Origin: UBA10329 sp964500205
GTDB taxonomy: Bacteria; Bacteroidota; Bacteroidia; UBA10329
Direction: 5' to 3'
Assembly (NCBI GenBank): GCA_964500205.1
Contig: CAZCNS010000007.1
Coordinates: forward strand, 62,001-126,000
Length of the DNA stretch: 64,000 nt
Shown: in pieces, positions 28,329 through 36,441 of the stretch
How positions within the stretch are numbered: position 1 is the stretch's first letter
Layout of the letters: each line of letters starts with the position of its first letter
Position numbers and translations under genes: made by a program
Notes under the pieces: model-generated
What the model saw: the letters and a program-made list of their open reading frames with translations, nothing else
Told to the model about the DNA's origin: nothing
Databases searched by the model: none

Positions 28329-29630
28329 ATGAGAAAATCATTATTCACCGTTTTTGCACTGTTTTTCGCAGGGGCAGTTGTAGCTCAACCCCAGCTCGAG
28401 AATCCCGGTTTTGAGGATTGGGAGAATCTTGGCACCAACAACCGTGAGCCGCTTCAGTGGAATTCTATCAGAACCGGAGGCGGTAACGCCAGCACACCTA
28501 ACATCTTTGTTGTTGACCGCTCAACTGAGGTCAGACCCGGCACTGTGGGCGAGTATTCGTGCATGCTGGAGACCAAGAACACCACCATCGTTTTCGTGGG
28601 GGTGACGGTGAACGGTGTGGTCACCAACGGCCGGGTAGAGGCCCCCACGACCAATCCGGCTGATGGTTACATCCGCAGCAAGGTGGACGATTCAGCTTTT
28701 TTCACGTCACTTACCGACCGTCCGGATTCACTTGTGGTATGGGTGAATTACCAGCCCAGTGGTAATGATAACGGAAGCTTCGAGTGCATTCTGCATGATA
28801 TACAGGGCACGGGCCTTACAGCGGGTAACATGGGTGCTTTGCCTGAGGTTGGAAACAGCCAAGGCAATAACACAGCTCAGACGATCGCAAAGGCCGGTGC
28901 AGAGTTCCCGTCCAATACAAATGGGTGGGTGCGTGTATCTGTGCCTTTCGAATACGTGGACGAGCGCAACCCGCAGTTCATTCTCATCACTGCTACTCCG
29001 AGCGGTCAAGGCACCGCGGTGAATGGTTCAAAAATGTGGGTTGATGACATCGCACTCATCTACAATATCACCCCTGAGCTTTCTGATGTAGTGGCCCCGG
29101 TCACTGCCACGGAAGGTTTCCCGCTCACAGTGTCGTTCAGCACACCGGGCAATCCCATCGGAGCCACGGATTTCGTGGCCGAACTTTCAGATGCATCAGG
29201 AGACTTTGCCAGTGCGGTGGTCATCGGCACCTTGAACACCACGGACAACACCGGCACCATAAACGCTGAGGTTCCAGCCAACACAACAGCCGGGGCTGGT
29301 TACAAGATTCGTGTGACCAATGCCAGTGAGTATTACGCCTCGCTTGAGACGGGCATTGAAGTGACGCAGGACATTGTGGGCTTGGCCGAGGCCACTGCCG
29401 ATGCCGTGAAGGTGTACGGTGCCAACGGCCTGATGACCATCGACCTCAGCGGTGTACAAATGGAGCGCCCTATGTTCGAGGTGTTCACCCTCAGTGGTCA
29501 GCGTATCGCCATGGGCCGGCTCATCGGGCATCAGCAGAACCGCATAGACCTGAGCGGTGAGCAGGGCATGTTCATTATCCGCATCCTCGATGCAGACAAC
29601 GCTATCAGCAAGAAGGTTTTCTTGGACTGA
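28329..29630 (+). CDS. T9SS cargo protein, possible PCMD-type carbohydrate-binding module
   Basis: The 433-residue protein has a signal peptide (about 1-19, ending VVAQ). It is followed by QLENPGFEDWENLG and EPLQWNSI, resembling the start of the putative carbohydrate metabolism (PCMD) domain common in Bacteroidota surface proteins. Residues ~245-345 look like an Ig-like domain, and the last ~75 residues are a T9SS type A sorting domain (VYGANGLMTIDLSG ... NAISKKVFLD). It lies 65 bp after the haloperoxidase-like gene and may share its transcript. Substrate unknown. Confidence 0.75.
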   Translation: MRKSLFTVFALFFAGAVVAQPQLENPGFEDWENLGTNNREPLQWNSIRTGGGNASTPNIFVVDRSTEVRPGTVGEYSCMLETKNTTIVFVGVTVNGVVTNGRVEAPTTNPADGYIRSKVDDSAFFTSLTDRPDSLVVWVNYQPSGNDNGSFECILHDIQGTGLTAGNMGALPEVGNSQGNNTAQTIAKAGAEFPSNTNGWVRVSVPFEYVDERNPQFILITATPSGQGTAVNGSKMWVDDIALIYNITPELSDVVAPVTATEGFPLTVSFSTPGNPIGATDFVAELSDASGDFASAVVIGTLNTTDNTGTINAEVPANTTAGAGYKIRVTNASEYYASLETGIEVTQDIVGLAEATADAVKVYGANGLMTIDLSGVQMERPMFEVFTLSGQRIAMGRLIGHQQNRIDLSGEQGMFIIRILDADNAISKKVFLD

Positions 29631-29650
29631 TACTATGGTTCAAAAAGGCA

Positions 29651-29690
29651 AAGCCCCGTTCTCTGCTAGGAGGACGGGGCTTCTCGTTTC
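29651..29690 (+). terminator. Hairpin terminator between the T9SS cargo gene and ettA
   Basis: AAGCCCCGT (29651-29659) is a perfect inverted repeat of ACGGGGCTT (29674-29682), 14-base loop. It is followed only by CTCGTTTCTC, so the T tract is weak. Confidence 0.65.
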
Positions 29691-29710
29691 TCTTGGCTAC
29701 CTGTCGCTCC

Positions 29711-29718
29711 TATCTTTG
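29711..29718 (+). promoter_or_regulatory. Candidate Bacteroidota -7 box for ettA
   Basis: TATCTTTG fits the TAnnTTTG consensus and lies 21 bases before the ettA ATG. A TTG at 29693-29695 is a possible -33 element but its spacing (15) is short. Confidence 0.45.
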
Positions 29719-29739
29719 CCGCCCATTAAACATTACATC

Positions 29740-31416
29740 ATGTCCACAGACCACAAGATCATATTCTCAATGGTGGGGGTCAGCAAGACCTATCCACCAC
29801 AGAAACAGGTACTCAAGAACATCTATCTCAGTTTCTTCTATGGTGCCAAGATCGGCATCATCGGTCTGAACGGTTCGGGCAAATCGACCCTGCTCAAGAT
29901 CATCGCAGGGATTGAAAAAAGCTTTGTGGGCGATGTAGTCTCTTCCAAAGACTTCACCACCGGATACTTGGAGCAGGAGCCCGAGCTGGACGGCACCAAG
30001 ACCGTGAAGGAGATCGTCCTTGAAGGCGTGGCCGAGATTGCTGCCATCATGAAAGAATATGAGGAAGTGAACCTCAAATTCGGTGAGCCGATGAGCGATG
30101 ATGCCATGAACAAGCTCATCGAACGTCAGGCCGCACTCTCCGACCTCATCGACCAGCACAACGGCTGGGAACTCGATTACCGCTTGGAGCGCGCCATGGA
30201 CGCACTTCGCTGCCCGCCCGATGACCAGTTGGTGAGCACACTTTCGGGCGGTGAGAAACGTAGGGTGGCCCTTTGCCGCCTGCTGCTTCAAGAACCGGAT
30301 GTGCTCCTGCTCGATGAGCCCACCAACCACTTGGATGCCGAGAGTATCGACTGGTTAGAGCAGCACTTGCAGCAGTACAAAGGCACCGTCATCGCTATTA
30401 CGCACGACCGTTATTTCCTTGACAACGTGGCGGGCTGGATCCTCGAACTCGATCGTGGCGAGGGCATCCCATGGGAGGGCAACTACAGCAGCTGGCTCGA
30501 ACAGAAGAGCAAGCGACTGGCGCAGGAGGAAAAGACCGAGAGCAAGCGCAAGAAGACCCTGGAGCGCGAGTTGGAGTGGGTGCGCATGTCGCCTAAGGCC
30601 CGTCAGGCGAAGAGCAAGGCCCGTCTGAGCGCCTACGACAAACTCCTGAATGAGGACACCAAAGGCAAGGAAGAAAAGCTGGAGATATTCATCCCCAACG
30701 GCCCGCGCCTTGGCACCAACGTGATCGATGCGGTCAACGTGTCTAAATCCTTTGGTGATAAACTGCTGTACGACAACCTGAACTTCTCGCTGCCGCCCAA
30801 CGGCATTGTAGGCATCATCGGGCCCAACGGTGCGGGTAAGACCACCATCTTCCGCATGATCATGGGCCTCGAAAAGCCCGATAGCGGTGAATTCCGCGTG
30901 GGCGAAACCGTGAAGGTGGCCTATGTGGAGCAGGAGCATAACGACATCAATCCGGAGAACACGGTATGGGAGGCCATTTCAGGAGGTCTTGAGATCATAG
31001 AACTCGGTGGCCGCCAATTGAACAGCCGTGCCTACGTGAGCCGCTTCAACTTCGGTGGTGGTGAACAGGGCAAGAAGGTGAAAGTGCTCTCTGGTGGGGA
31101 ACGCAACCGCCTGCACCTCGCCATGACGCTGAAGCAGGAGGCCAACGTGCTCCTCCTTGACGAACCGACTAACGACATTGACGTGAACACGCTCCGTGCC
31201 TTGGAGGAAGGTCTTGAAGGCTTCGCGGGCTGTGCGGTCATCATCAGCCACGACCGTTGGTTCCTCGACCGTATCTGCACGCACATCCTCGCCTTCGAGG
31301 GCGATTCGCAGGTCTATTGGTTCGAGGGCGGCTACACCGACTACGAGGAGAACCGCAAGAAGCGCCTTGGCGACACTGGGCCGAAACGGATCAAGTATCG
31401 GAAGTTGGTGGGATAG
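29740..31416 (+). CDS. ettA: Energy-dependent translational throttle protein EttA (ABC-F)
   Basis: A 558-residue ABC-F ATPase with two nucleotide-binding domains. The first has Walker A GLNGSGKST (42-50), signature LSGGEKRR (~168) and DEPTNHLD; the second has GPNGAGKTT (~360), LSGGERNR and DEPTNDID. The segments ITHDRYFLDNVAGWILELDRGEGIPWEGNYSSWLEQK and length match EttA, which binds the ribosomal E site and gates elongation according to ADP/ATP ratio. There are no membrane segments. The start at 29740 gives the family length; an upstream in-frame extension overlaps the previous gene and is rejected. Confidence 0.93.
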   Translation: MSTDHKIIFSMVGVSKTYPPQKQVLKNIYLSFFYGAKIGIIGLNGSGKSTLLKIIAGIEKSFVGDVVSSKDFTTGYLEQEPELDGTKTVKEIVLEGVAEIAAIMKEYEEVNLKFGEPMSDDAMNKLIERQAALSDLIDQHNGWELDYRLERAMDALRCPPDDQLVSTLSGGEKRRVALCRLLLQEPDVLLLDEPTNHLDAESIDWLEQHLQQYKGTVIAITHDRYFLDNVAGWILELDRGEGIPWEGNYSSWLEQKSKRLAQEEKTESKRKKTLERELEWVRMSPKARQAKSKARLSAYDKLLNEDTKGKEEKLEIFIPNGPRLGTNVIDAVNVSKSFGDKLLYDNLNFSLPPNGIVGIIGPNGAGKTTIFRMIMGLEKPDSGEFRVGETVKVAYVEQEHNDINPENTVWEAISGGLEIIELGGRQLNSRAYVSRFNFGGGEQGKKVKVLSGGERNRLHLAMTLKQEANVLLLDEPTNDIDVNTLRALEEGLEGFAGCAVIISHDRWFLDRICTHILAFEGDSQVYWFEGGYTDYEENRKKRLGDTGPKRIKYRKLVG

Positions 31417-31538
31417 CTGATTGTTAATGGTCGATTGCTGATTGTCGATTGCGTTCGACAGTTTCGGGGTGATGCTGTCGATCGGGTTCGGCAATTCGGG
31501 CTGCTGACGGGCGCATGAAAATGCCATAGGCAGTTGTC

Positions 31539-31546
31539 TATCTTTG
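31539..31546 (+). promoter_or_regulatory. Candidate -7 box for the Septu-like pair
   Basis: TATCTTTG (TAnnTTTG type) ends only 4 bases before the ATG at 31551. The transcript would have almost no 5' leader. Confidence 0.45.
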
Positions 31547-31550
31547 ACCC

Positions 31551-32840
31551 ATGCGTTTAGCCAAGGCAGAGTTCAGGAAGGTAGGCCCGTTCAAGGAGCT
31601 TTCGCTGGAGTTCAATAAGAACAAGCGGAAAGACCTTGCCGAGGTTCACATCTTCACAGGGCCAAACGGGAGTGGGAAGAGTACGATTATAAAGGGTCTC
31701 GCGCGGGCGTTCAATCCAGGGAATACAGAGGATTTTGGTGCTATGTTTTGGACTTCTTTGAGAAATGGAAGTTGGATTGATGTGGATGATGGTGATGGAA
31801 AGTATGTCAAACAAAGCTACAAGTCGCATATCACCAATGACAAGGAAATTTCCTTCTATAAATATTCTGAACTAATTGATTTATATCACAAAGACGTCAA
31901 TGAGTACAGAAGTGCTGATAAGGATATTAAGTTACCGTACGCAGTCTTTGGTTACTCTGGGCATCGATCTCTAAATACACAGACAAAGTTCAGTTTGGGA
32001 TTCCCCGAGATAAATCCACTTGATGGTGCAGTGAATTTTGAAAGAATGGGGGATTCCCAAACTCCTTTGGCCAATTGGGCAGGAAACATTCTTGCTAAAG
32101 CGGCATTTGCAAACACTAACAAAGATTCCAAAACCAAAATAGAGGCAGCGGAGACGTTGAAACGATTTGAGCAGATTTTGTTCGAAATTACCAATCGTGT
32201 AATCAAGTTCAACGTTGATTATGAAGTGATGCGGATGAACATGCTGCTCGATGGCAAAGAAGTAGAGTTCAGCGTACTTCCTGATGGACTGAAATCAATG
32301 CTTGGCTGGCTTGGCGACATGCTCATGCGCATGGAGAGCATCCGTTGGGAGGAGAAACGCAGCGTGTTCGAGCAGCCCATCATTCTGTTCCTCGATGAGA
32401 TTGACATCCATCTGCATCCCGAATGGCAGCGTAAAATCCTGCCCATCATCCAGAAAACCTTTGTGAACGCGCAGATCTTCGTGTCCACGCACAGCCCGTT
32501 CGTGGTGGCTTCGGTGGAGGATGCTTTTGTCTATGACCTGAATATCAATAAGCAGGGAGAGGCATTCCTTGAACAGGTTGTGGTGACAGAGAAAGGGCAT
32601 TCCTATCAGCGGGTGTTGAGCGAGATATTCGACATCAAAAATGAGTTCGTTGACCCTTGGACGGAAAAGAAGCTGGCAGACTTTTATGTGCTTCTCAGCA
32701 AGACCAGATCGAAGAAGACTAAGTACTACGAAGAGGTTTTTTCAATCGGTCAGGAGCTGGCAAAGACCAGTGTGGAGTTGCAGGATGTGGTTGCGGTTGA
32801 ATTGAACCAGCTCGATAGAAGAATAGCTGCTGCCAAGTGA
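31551..32840 (+). CDS. AAA ATPase of a Septu-like defence pair (PtuA-like)
   Basis: The 429-residue SMC/OLD-like AAA ATPase has Walker A GPNGSGKST (37-45), Walker B ILFLDEIDIHLHPEWQ (~279-294) and STHSPFVVAS (~315-324). The coupling to an HNH gene by a GTGA overlap (GTG start at 32837, TGA stop at 32838-32840) is the arrangement of Septu anti-phage systems, in which PtuA is the ATPase and PtuB the nuclease. The middle of the gene (about 31740-32240) is noticeably AT-richer than the flanking ettA and hisS. Septu assignment is by gene pairing and motif. It could also be an ATPase of a retron- or OLD-type system, but no reverse transcriptase is present. Confidence 0.75.
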   Translation: MRLAKAEFRKVGPFKELSLEFNKNKRKDLAEVHIFTGPNGSGKSTIIKGLARAFNPGNTEDFGAMFWTSLRNGSWIDVDDGDGKYVKQSYKSHITNDKEISFYKYSELIDLYHKDVNEYRSADKDIKLPYAVFGYSGHRSLNTQTKFSLGFPEINPLDGAVNFERMGDSQTPLANWAGNILAKAAFANTNKDSKTKIEAAETLKRFEQILFEITNRVIKFNVDYEVMRMNMLLDGKEVEFSVLPDGLKSMLGWLGDMLMRMESIRWEEKRSVFEQPIILFLDEIDIHLHPEWQRKILPIIQKTFVNAQIFVSTHSPFVVASVEDAFVYDLNINKQGEAFLEQVVVTEKGHSYQRVLSEIFDIKNEFVDPWTEKKLADFYVLLSKTRSKKTKYYEEVFSIGQELAKTSVELQDVVAVELNQLDRRIAAAK

Positions 32841-33433
32841 AAGGTTTTACAAGGTCAGATGCACCAGCATGTATTGCTGATCGGCAGGTTCGCTGGACTG
32901 CCAAGTGGGTGCAGAGAAATGCCTTGGGCAATAGATTCAGTTGGCCCGTTTATCAGCGAGAGAAACTCAACAAGGTTCTTCTGCCCCAGCTCCAATCGGA
33001 TAATCAGTTTCATTGCTGCTACTGCGATGCTTATCCAGTGCAAGGGGTGAGTTCTGATACCATCGACCACTTCAAGCCAAAGTCGGTCTATCCGAATGAA
33101 GCTTTTGATTGGGACAATCTGTTTTATTGCTGTTCGGCCTGTCAAGAGGCGAAACTTGAACGATTTGAAACGGGGCTTTTGAAGCCTGATGTTCAAGGCC
33201 TCACTTTCGACAAATTCTTCCGTTTCAACGCTTCAACAGGAGAGATTGAACCAAATCCTATTGCATCTCCCGAAGACTTCAAGCGGGCAGAGGTTTCCAT
33301 TCAGTTGTTCGGACTCAATGAAAAGGGCCGACCAATTACCAGAAGGCAAACGTTCCGTGAACGTTATCAGCAGTTTGTTTCGGGAGGGGTCTCTATTGAC
33401 GACCTGCCATACCGCTTCATCTTTGAACCTTAA
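32837..33433 (+). CDS. HNH endonuclease of a Septu-like defence pair (PtuB-like)
   Basis: The 198-residue protein starts with GTG and overlaps the ATPase gene by 4 bases. It carries a zinc-binding HNH fold: C60-C-Y-C63, IDHFKPKSVYP with catalytic H78, DWDNL, and C99-S-A-C102 followed by QEAK. This matches the TIGR02646/PtuB family. The expected activity is DNA cleavage licensed by the partner ATPase during phage infection. Nuclease family confidence is high, defence role moderate. hisS begins only 14 bases after its stop, so the defence pair may share a transcript with an essential gene. Confidence 0.78.
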   Translation: MKGFTRSDAPACIADRQVRWTAKWVQRNALGNRFSWPVYQREKLNKVLLPQLQSDNQFHCCYCDAYPVQGVSSDTIDHFKPKSVYPNEAFDWDNLFYCCSACQEAKLERFETGLLKPDVQGLTFDKFFRFNASTGEIEPNPIASPEDFKRAEVSIQLFGLNEKGRPITRRQTFRERYQQFVSGGVSIDDLPYRFIFEP

Positions 33434-33447
33434 ACTTTGAATCCATA

Positions 33448-34833
33448 GTGAAACCCTCCACCCCCAAAGGCACCCGCGATTTCTCCCCTGCCGAGATGGC
33501 AAGGCGCAACTACATCTTCGACACCGTGAAGGCTGTTTTCCGCCTCCATGGTTTCGCGCAGATAGAGACCCCCGCCATGGAAAATTCGGAGACCCTGATG
33601 GGCAAGTACGGGGAGGAGGGCGACAGGCTTATTTTCAAGATTCTGAACAGTGGGGATTTTCTGAAAAGTGTGCCCAAGGAGTTGCTCGCTGACGTATCGG
33701 ACGAGGCCATTTCAAATTTCAAATTTCAAATTTCAAATTTCATATCGGAGAAGGCCCTCCGCTACGACCTGACCGTTCCTTTTGCCCGCTACGTTGTGCA
33801 GCACCGCAACGACCTCACCTTCCCGTTCAAGCGGTTTCAGATACAGCCTGTGTGGAGAGCGGACAGGCCACAGAAAGGCCGCTACCGTGAGTTCTATCAG
33901 TGCGATGTGGATGTGATCGGCAGCGACTCGCTGCTGAACGAGGTGGAGCTGGTGCAGATCATCGACAGCGTGTTTGGCAAGTTGAACATCCCCGTCACGC
34001 TCAAGCTCAACAACCGCAAGCTGCTGGCGGCCATTGCGCAGGTGGTGGGCGCGCCCGATGCCTTTGTGGACATCACGGTGGCCCTCGACAAACTCGACAA
34101 GATAGGGGAGGAGAAGGTGGTGGAGGAACTGAGGCAGCGCGGCATTTCTGATGCTTCCATCGAGAAGCTGCTGCCGCTCATCCGCTTCACGGGCGACACG
34201 CAGCAAAAGCTGGACTTCCTCGCTACTTTCCTCGGGGAGAATGAACTGGGGCAGAAGGGCATCACGGAGGTGCAGGCCGTCATCGGCACAGCGCAGCCGC
34301 TCATCTCGCAGAACACCGTCATCGAACTCGACCTCACGCTGGCCCGTGGGCTGAACTACTATACAGGGGCCATCTTTGAGGTGAAGTCGAACCTGCCGAA
34401 CACCCTCACCAGCACCATCTGCGGGGGTGGCCGCTATGACGACCTCACGGGCATCTTCGGCCTGCCTAATGTCTCGGGCGTGGGCATCTCGTTCGGGGCT
34501 GACCGCATCTATGACGTGATGCTGGAGGCGGGCCTCTTCCCCGAATCGGCACAGGAGGGCACCAAGGTGCTGTTCGTTAATTTCGGGGAGAAGGAGGCGC
34601 AGTACTGCCTGCCGCTGGTGAAACAGCTCCGCGAGGCGGGCATCGCCACTGAGCTGTACCCCGATGATGCCAAGCTCAAGAAGCAGTTCGGCCATGCCGA
34701 CAGCCTCAGCATCCCCTTCGTGGCTATGGTGGGCGACAGCGAGATGGCCGAGGGCGTCATCGGCCTCAAGGACATGAGGTCGGGCGAGCAGGTGCGGGTG
34801 GCCCTGCCAGAGCTGGTGCAGCGGCTGCGGTGA
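33448..34833 (+). CDS. hisS: Histidine--tRNA ligase
   Basis: A 461-residue class II aminoacyl-tRNA synthetase that charges tRNA-His. Features are the N-terminal PKGTRDFSP, motif 2 region RPQKGRYREFYQCDVD, the histidine loop LARGLNYYTGAIFEV, GGGRYDDL, and a C-terminal anticodon-binding domain. The GTG start at 33448 fits the family N-terminus. Near residues 89-97 the DNA reads as a run of TTTCAAA words, encoding SNFKFQISNF in frame just before SEKALRYDLTVPFARYV. Relatives have a variable loop here, so activity is probably retained. Confidence 0.93.
   Translation: MKPSTPKGTRDFSPAEMARRNYIFDTVKAVFRLHGFAQIETPAMENSETLMGKYGEEGDRLIFKILNSGDFLKSVPKELLADVSDEAISNFKFQISNFISEKALRYDLTVPFARYVVQHRNDLTFPFKRFQIQPVWRADRPQKGRYREFYQCDVDVIGSDSLLNEVELVQIIDSVFGKLNIPVTLKLNNRKLLAAIAQVVGAPDAFVDITVALDKLDKIGEEKVVEELRQRGISDASIEKLLPLIRFTGDTQQKLDFLATFLGENELGQKGITEVQAVIGTAQPLISQNTVIELDLTLARGLNYYTGAIFEVKSNLPNTLTSTICGGGRYDDLTGIFGLPNVSGVGISFGADRIYDVMLEAGLFPESAQEGTKVLFVNFGEKEAQYCLPLVKQLREAGIATELYPDDAKLKKQFGHADSLSIPFVAMVGDSEMAEGVIGLKDMRSGEQVRVALPELVQRLR
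33711..33740 (+). repeat. In-frame TTTCAAA word repeat inside hisS
   Basis: Four successive copies of the heptamer ATTTCAA fill about 30 bases within the hisS reading frame. The same kind of short word repeat is otherwise seen here only between genes. Confidence 0.85.
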
Positions 34834-34884
34834 TTCTATTGCCCTCTGCCGGGACGGCACTGTCCCTAAGTCTTCCTTTCCATT

Positions 34885-35114
34885 CATCTGCACGCGCAAA
34901 TGATGGCAAGGGATATGGGGTGCTATCATCTGCACGTACAAATCATAGGAAAGAATAAGGGTTGCTGTCATCTGCACGCGCAGATGATAGAAAGGAATAT
35001 GGGTTGCTATCATTTGCACGTGCAATTCATAGGAAAGGATATGGCTTGCTATCATCTGCACGCGCAAATAGTAGCAAGGGCTATGGGTTGCTTCCATCTG
35101 CAAGCACAGATGAC
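34885..35114. repeat. 42-bp palindromic tandem array (six units)
   Basis: The 305-bp stretch between hisS and the next gene is mostly this array. Units start at 34885, 34927, 34969, 35011, 35053 and 35095, exactly 42 bp apart. Each opens with a hairpin of the form CATCTGC-ACGC-GCAGATG (perfect in unit 3, imperfect in the others). A similar purine-rich 24-bp linker (ATAGGAAAGGATATGGGTTG type) follows. Odd units carry ACGCGCA and even units ACGTACA/ACGTGCA, hinting at an 84-bp super-period. The linkers resemble each other, so this is not a CRISPR. Confidence 0.88.
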
Positions 35115-35138
35115 CACGGGTGCCCGTGCTGCAGGGGC

Positions 35139-35531
35139 TCAGAGGTGCATAAGTCCCGGGGTGACCTCCACCACCACCTGATCACCGAAACCCCAGGCGG
35201 GCAGTTTTCCGAAGAGGATGGCATTGTAGTAGCGGTTGGCCGTGACCTTCTTCTTATATGCCCATGCATCCAGACACACCAGATCGGACAGTGGTGGCAG
35301 ACCCTCGGGCAGCCTTGGCGGGGGAGCCTTGTGTAGCTTGACGGTATAGGGCTGTGCAGGCGGGCTGGTCTCCACATCGATGAACACCTTGCCCGATATC
35401 CGTACCCCGGCAATGCGGCCTGTCTTGAACCTGCGGAACACGGATGCCAGATTGACCCCGCACAGGTCGGCATACTGCTGTGGGGTGACGAAGTTGGACG
35501 CCAGTATGAAGGAGGGTGTAGCGTGTAGCAT
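35139..35531 (-). CDS. Small protein with helix-turn-helix-like N-terminus
   Basis: The 130-residue product is not recognised as a named family. Residues ~14-45 (VTPQQYADLCGVNLASVFRR...GRIAGVRISGKVFIDVE) look like an excisionase/MerR-type winged helix that could bind DNA. The C-terminal half (LVCLDAWAYKKK, PAWGFGDQVVVEV) has no motif I know. It stands alone, convergent with hisS across the 42-bp palindromic array, making the array a conceivable target site, which is speculation. Confidence 0.6.
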   Translation of the reverse strand: MLHATPSFILASNFVTPQQYADLCGVNLASVFRRFKTGRIAGVRISGKVFIDVETSPPAQPYTVKLHKAPPPRLPEGLPPLSDLVCLDAWAYKKKVTANRYYNAILFGKLPAWGFGDQVVVEVTPGLMHL

Positions 35532-35672
35532 GGCTGCTAAGTTATCCGTTGCGGAGATTCAGTGCGCAATGGGCCAGTGCTCGGGGCATCGGCCCGATGG
35601 CCGGGTTATCGTGGAGCCTACGTGATACCACTGACTGCCATTCCGCACATTTCGTCCCCTTTTTCGTTACTG

Positions 35673-35680
35673 TATCTTTG
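35673..35680 (+). promoter_or_regulatory. Candidate -7 box for menG
   Basis: TATCTTTG matches TAnnTTTG and ends 7 bases before the menG ATG at 35688. Confidence 0.5.
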
Positions 35681-35687
35681 CACGCCC

Positions 35688-36440
35688 ATGGAAACAGCAA
35701 CAGTTGAACAGAAGAAGGTGGTAACCCCCTACGGTCGCACCGATGCGGGCAAGAAGCAGCAGGTGGCCGAGATGTTCAACAACATCGCCCATCGTTACGA
35801 CCTGCTCAATCGCTCGCTCTCCATGGGCATCGATGTGCTGTGGCGCAAGAAGATGATCGCGCAGCTCAAGGCGATCAGGCCCAAGGTGATACTCGATGTT
35901 GCAACCGGTACCGGTGATGTGGCCTTGGAGGCCATGAGTCTGAAGCCTGACCGCATCGTGGGCCTCGACATCTCGGTAGGCATGCTCGACCTGGGAAGAC
36001 AAAAGGTGGCCAAGCGAGGGCTCTCCGATACCATCGAGATGATCGTTGGAGATAGCGAGAACCTCCCTTTCGATGATGCCACCTTCGATGCCATCACCGT
36101 GGCATTCGGGGTAAGGAACTTCGAGGATCTTGCAAAAGGACTGGGCGAAATGAACCGCGTGCTCGGCAAGGGCGGCAAGCTGGTGGTGCTGGAGTTCTCG
36201 CAACCGAGGTCTTTTCCCATTAAGCAGCTTTATTGGTTCTATTTCAACAACATACTTCCGTTTTTTGGGAAGATGCTGTCGAAAGATGCTTCGGCCTACA
36301 CCTATCTCCCCGAGTCGGTGAAGGTGTTTCCTGATGGCGAGCGTTTTCTCAAGGAGATGAAAAAGGCGGGGTTCAAAGCGGTGCAGTGGAAACCCCTCAC
36401 GTTCGGCATCGCCTCCATTTACACTGGGGTGAAATCCTGA
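35688..36440 (+). CDS. menG: Demethylmenaquinone methyltransferase
   Basis: The 250-residue SAM-dependent methyltransferase performs the last step of menaquinone synthesis (UbiE/MenG family). Visible motifs: VAEMFNNIAHRYDLLNRSLSMGIDVLWRK, SAM-binding VILDVATGTGDVALEA, NLPFDDATFDAITVAFGVRNFEDL, and VVLEFSQPRSFPIKQLYWFYF. The ATG at 35688 sits directly after a promoter box and gives the family length; the longer upstream frame is rejected. porT follows 1 base after its stop. Confidence 0.95.
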   Translation: METATVEQKKVVTPYGRTDAGKKQQVAEMFNNIAHRYDLLNRSLSMGIDVLWRKKMIAQLKAIRPKVILDVATGTGDVALEAMSLKPDRIVGLDISVGMLDLGRQKVAKRGLSDTIEMIVGDSENLPFDDATFDAITVAFGVRNFEDLAKGLGEMNRVLGKGGKLVVLEFSQPRSFPIKQLYWFYFNNILPFFGKMLSKDASAYTYLPESVKVFPDGERFLKEMKKAGFKAVQWKPLTFGIASIYTGVKS

Positions 36441-36441
36441 T

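Noticed and set aside
31417..31538. Possible small RNA between ettA and the Septu-like genes
   Set aside because: The stretch holds only GATTGTCGATTGC-type word repeats and no hairpin with a T tract.
31551..33433. Retron (Eco78-like) system
   Set aside because: The ATPase/HNH pair would fit, but no reverse transcriptase or msr/msd region lies nearby.
34851..34866. Terminator after hisS (GGGAC/GTCCC)
   Set aside because: The stem is only 5 bp and no T tract follows.
33733..35103. 456-codon open frame antisense to hisS
   Set aside because: hisS is certain on the other strand. The frame is a composition shadow extended by the 42-bp array, and its translation is histidine/leucine/valine-rich without motifs.
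34885..35114. Possible CRISPR array
   Set aside because: The would-be spacers are similar to each other, the period is an exact 42 bp and no cas gene is present.
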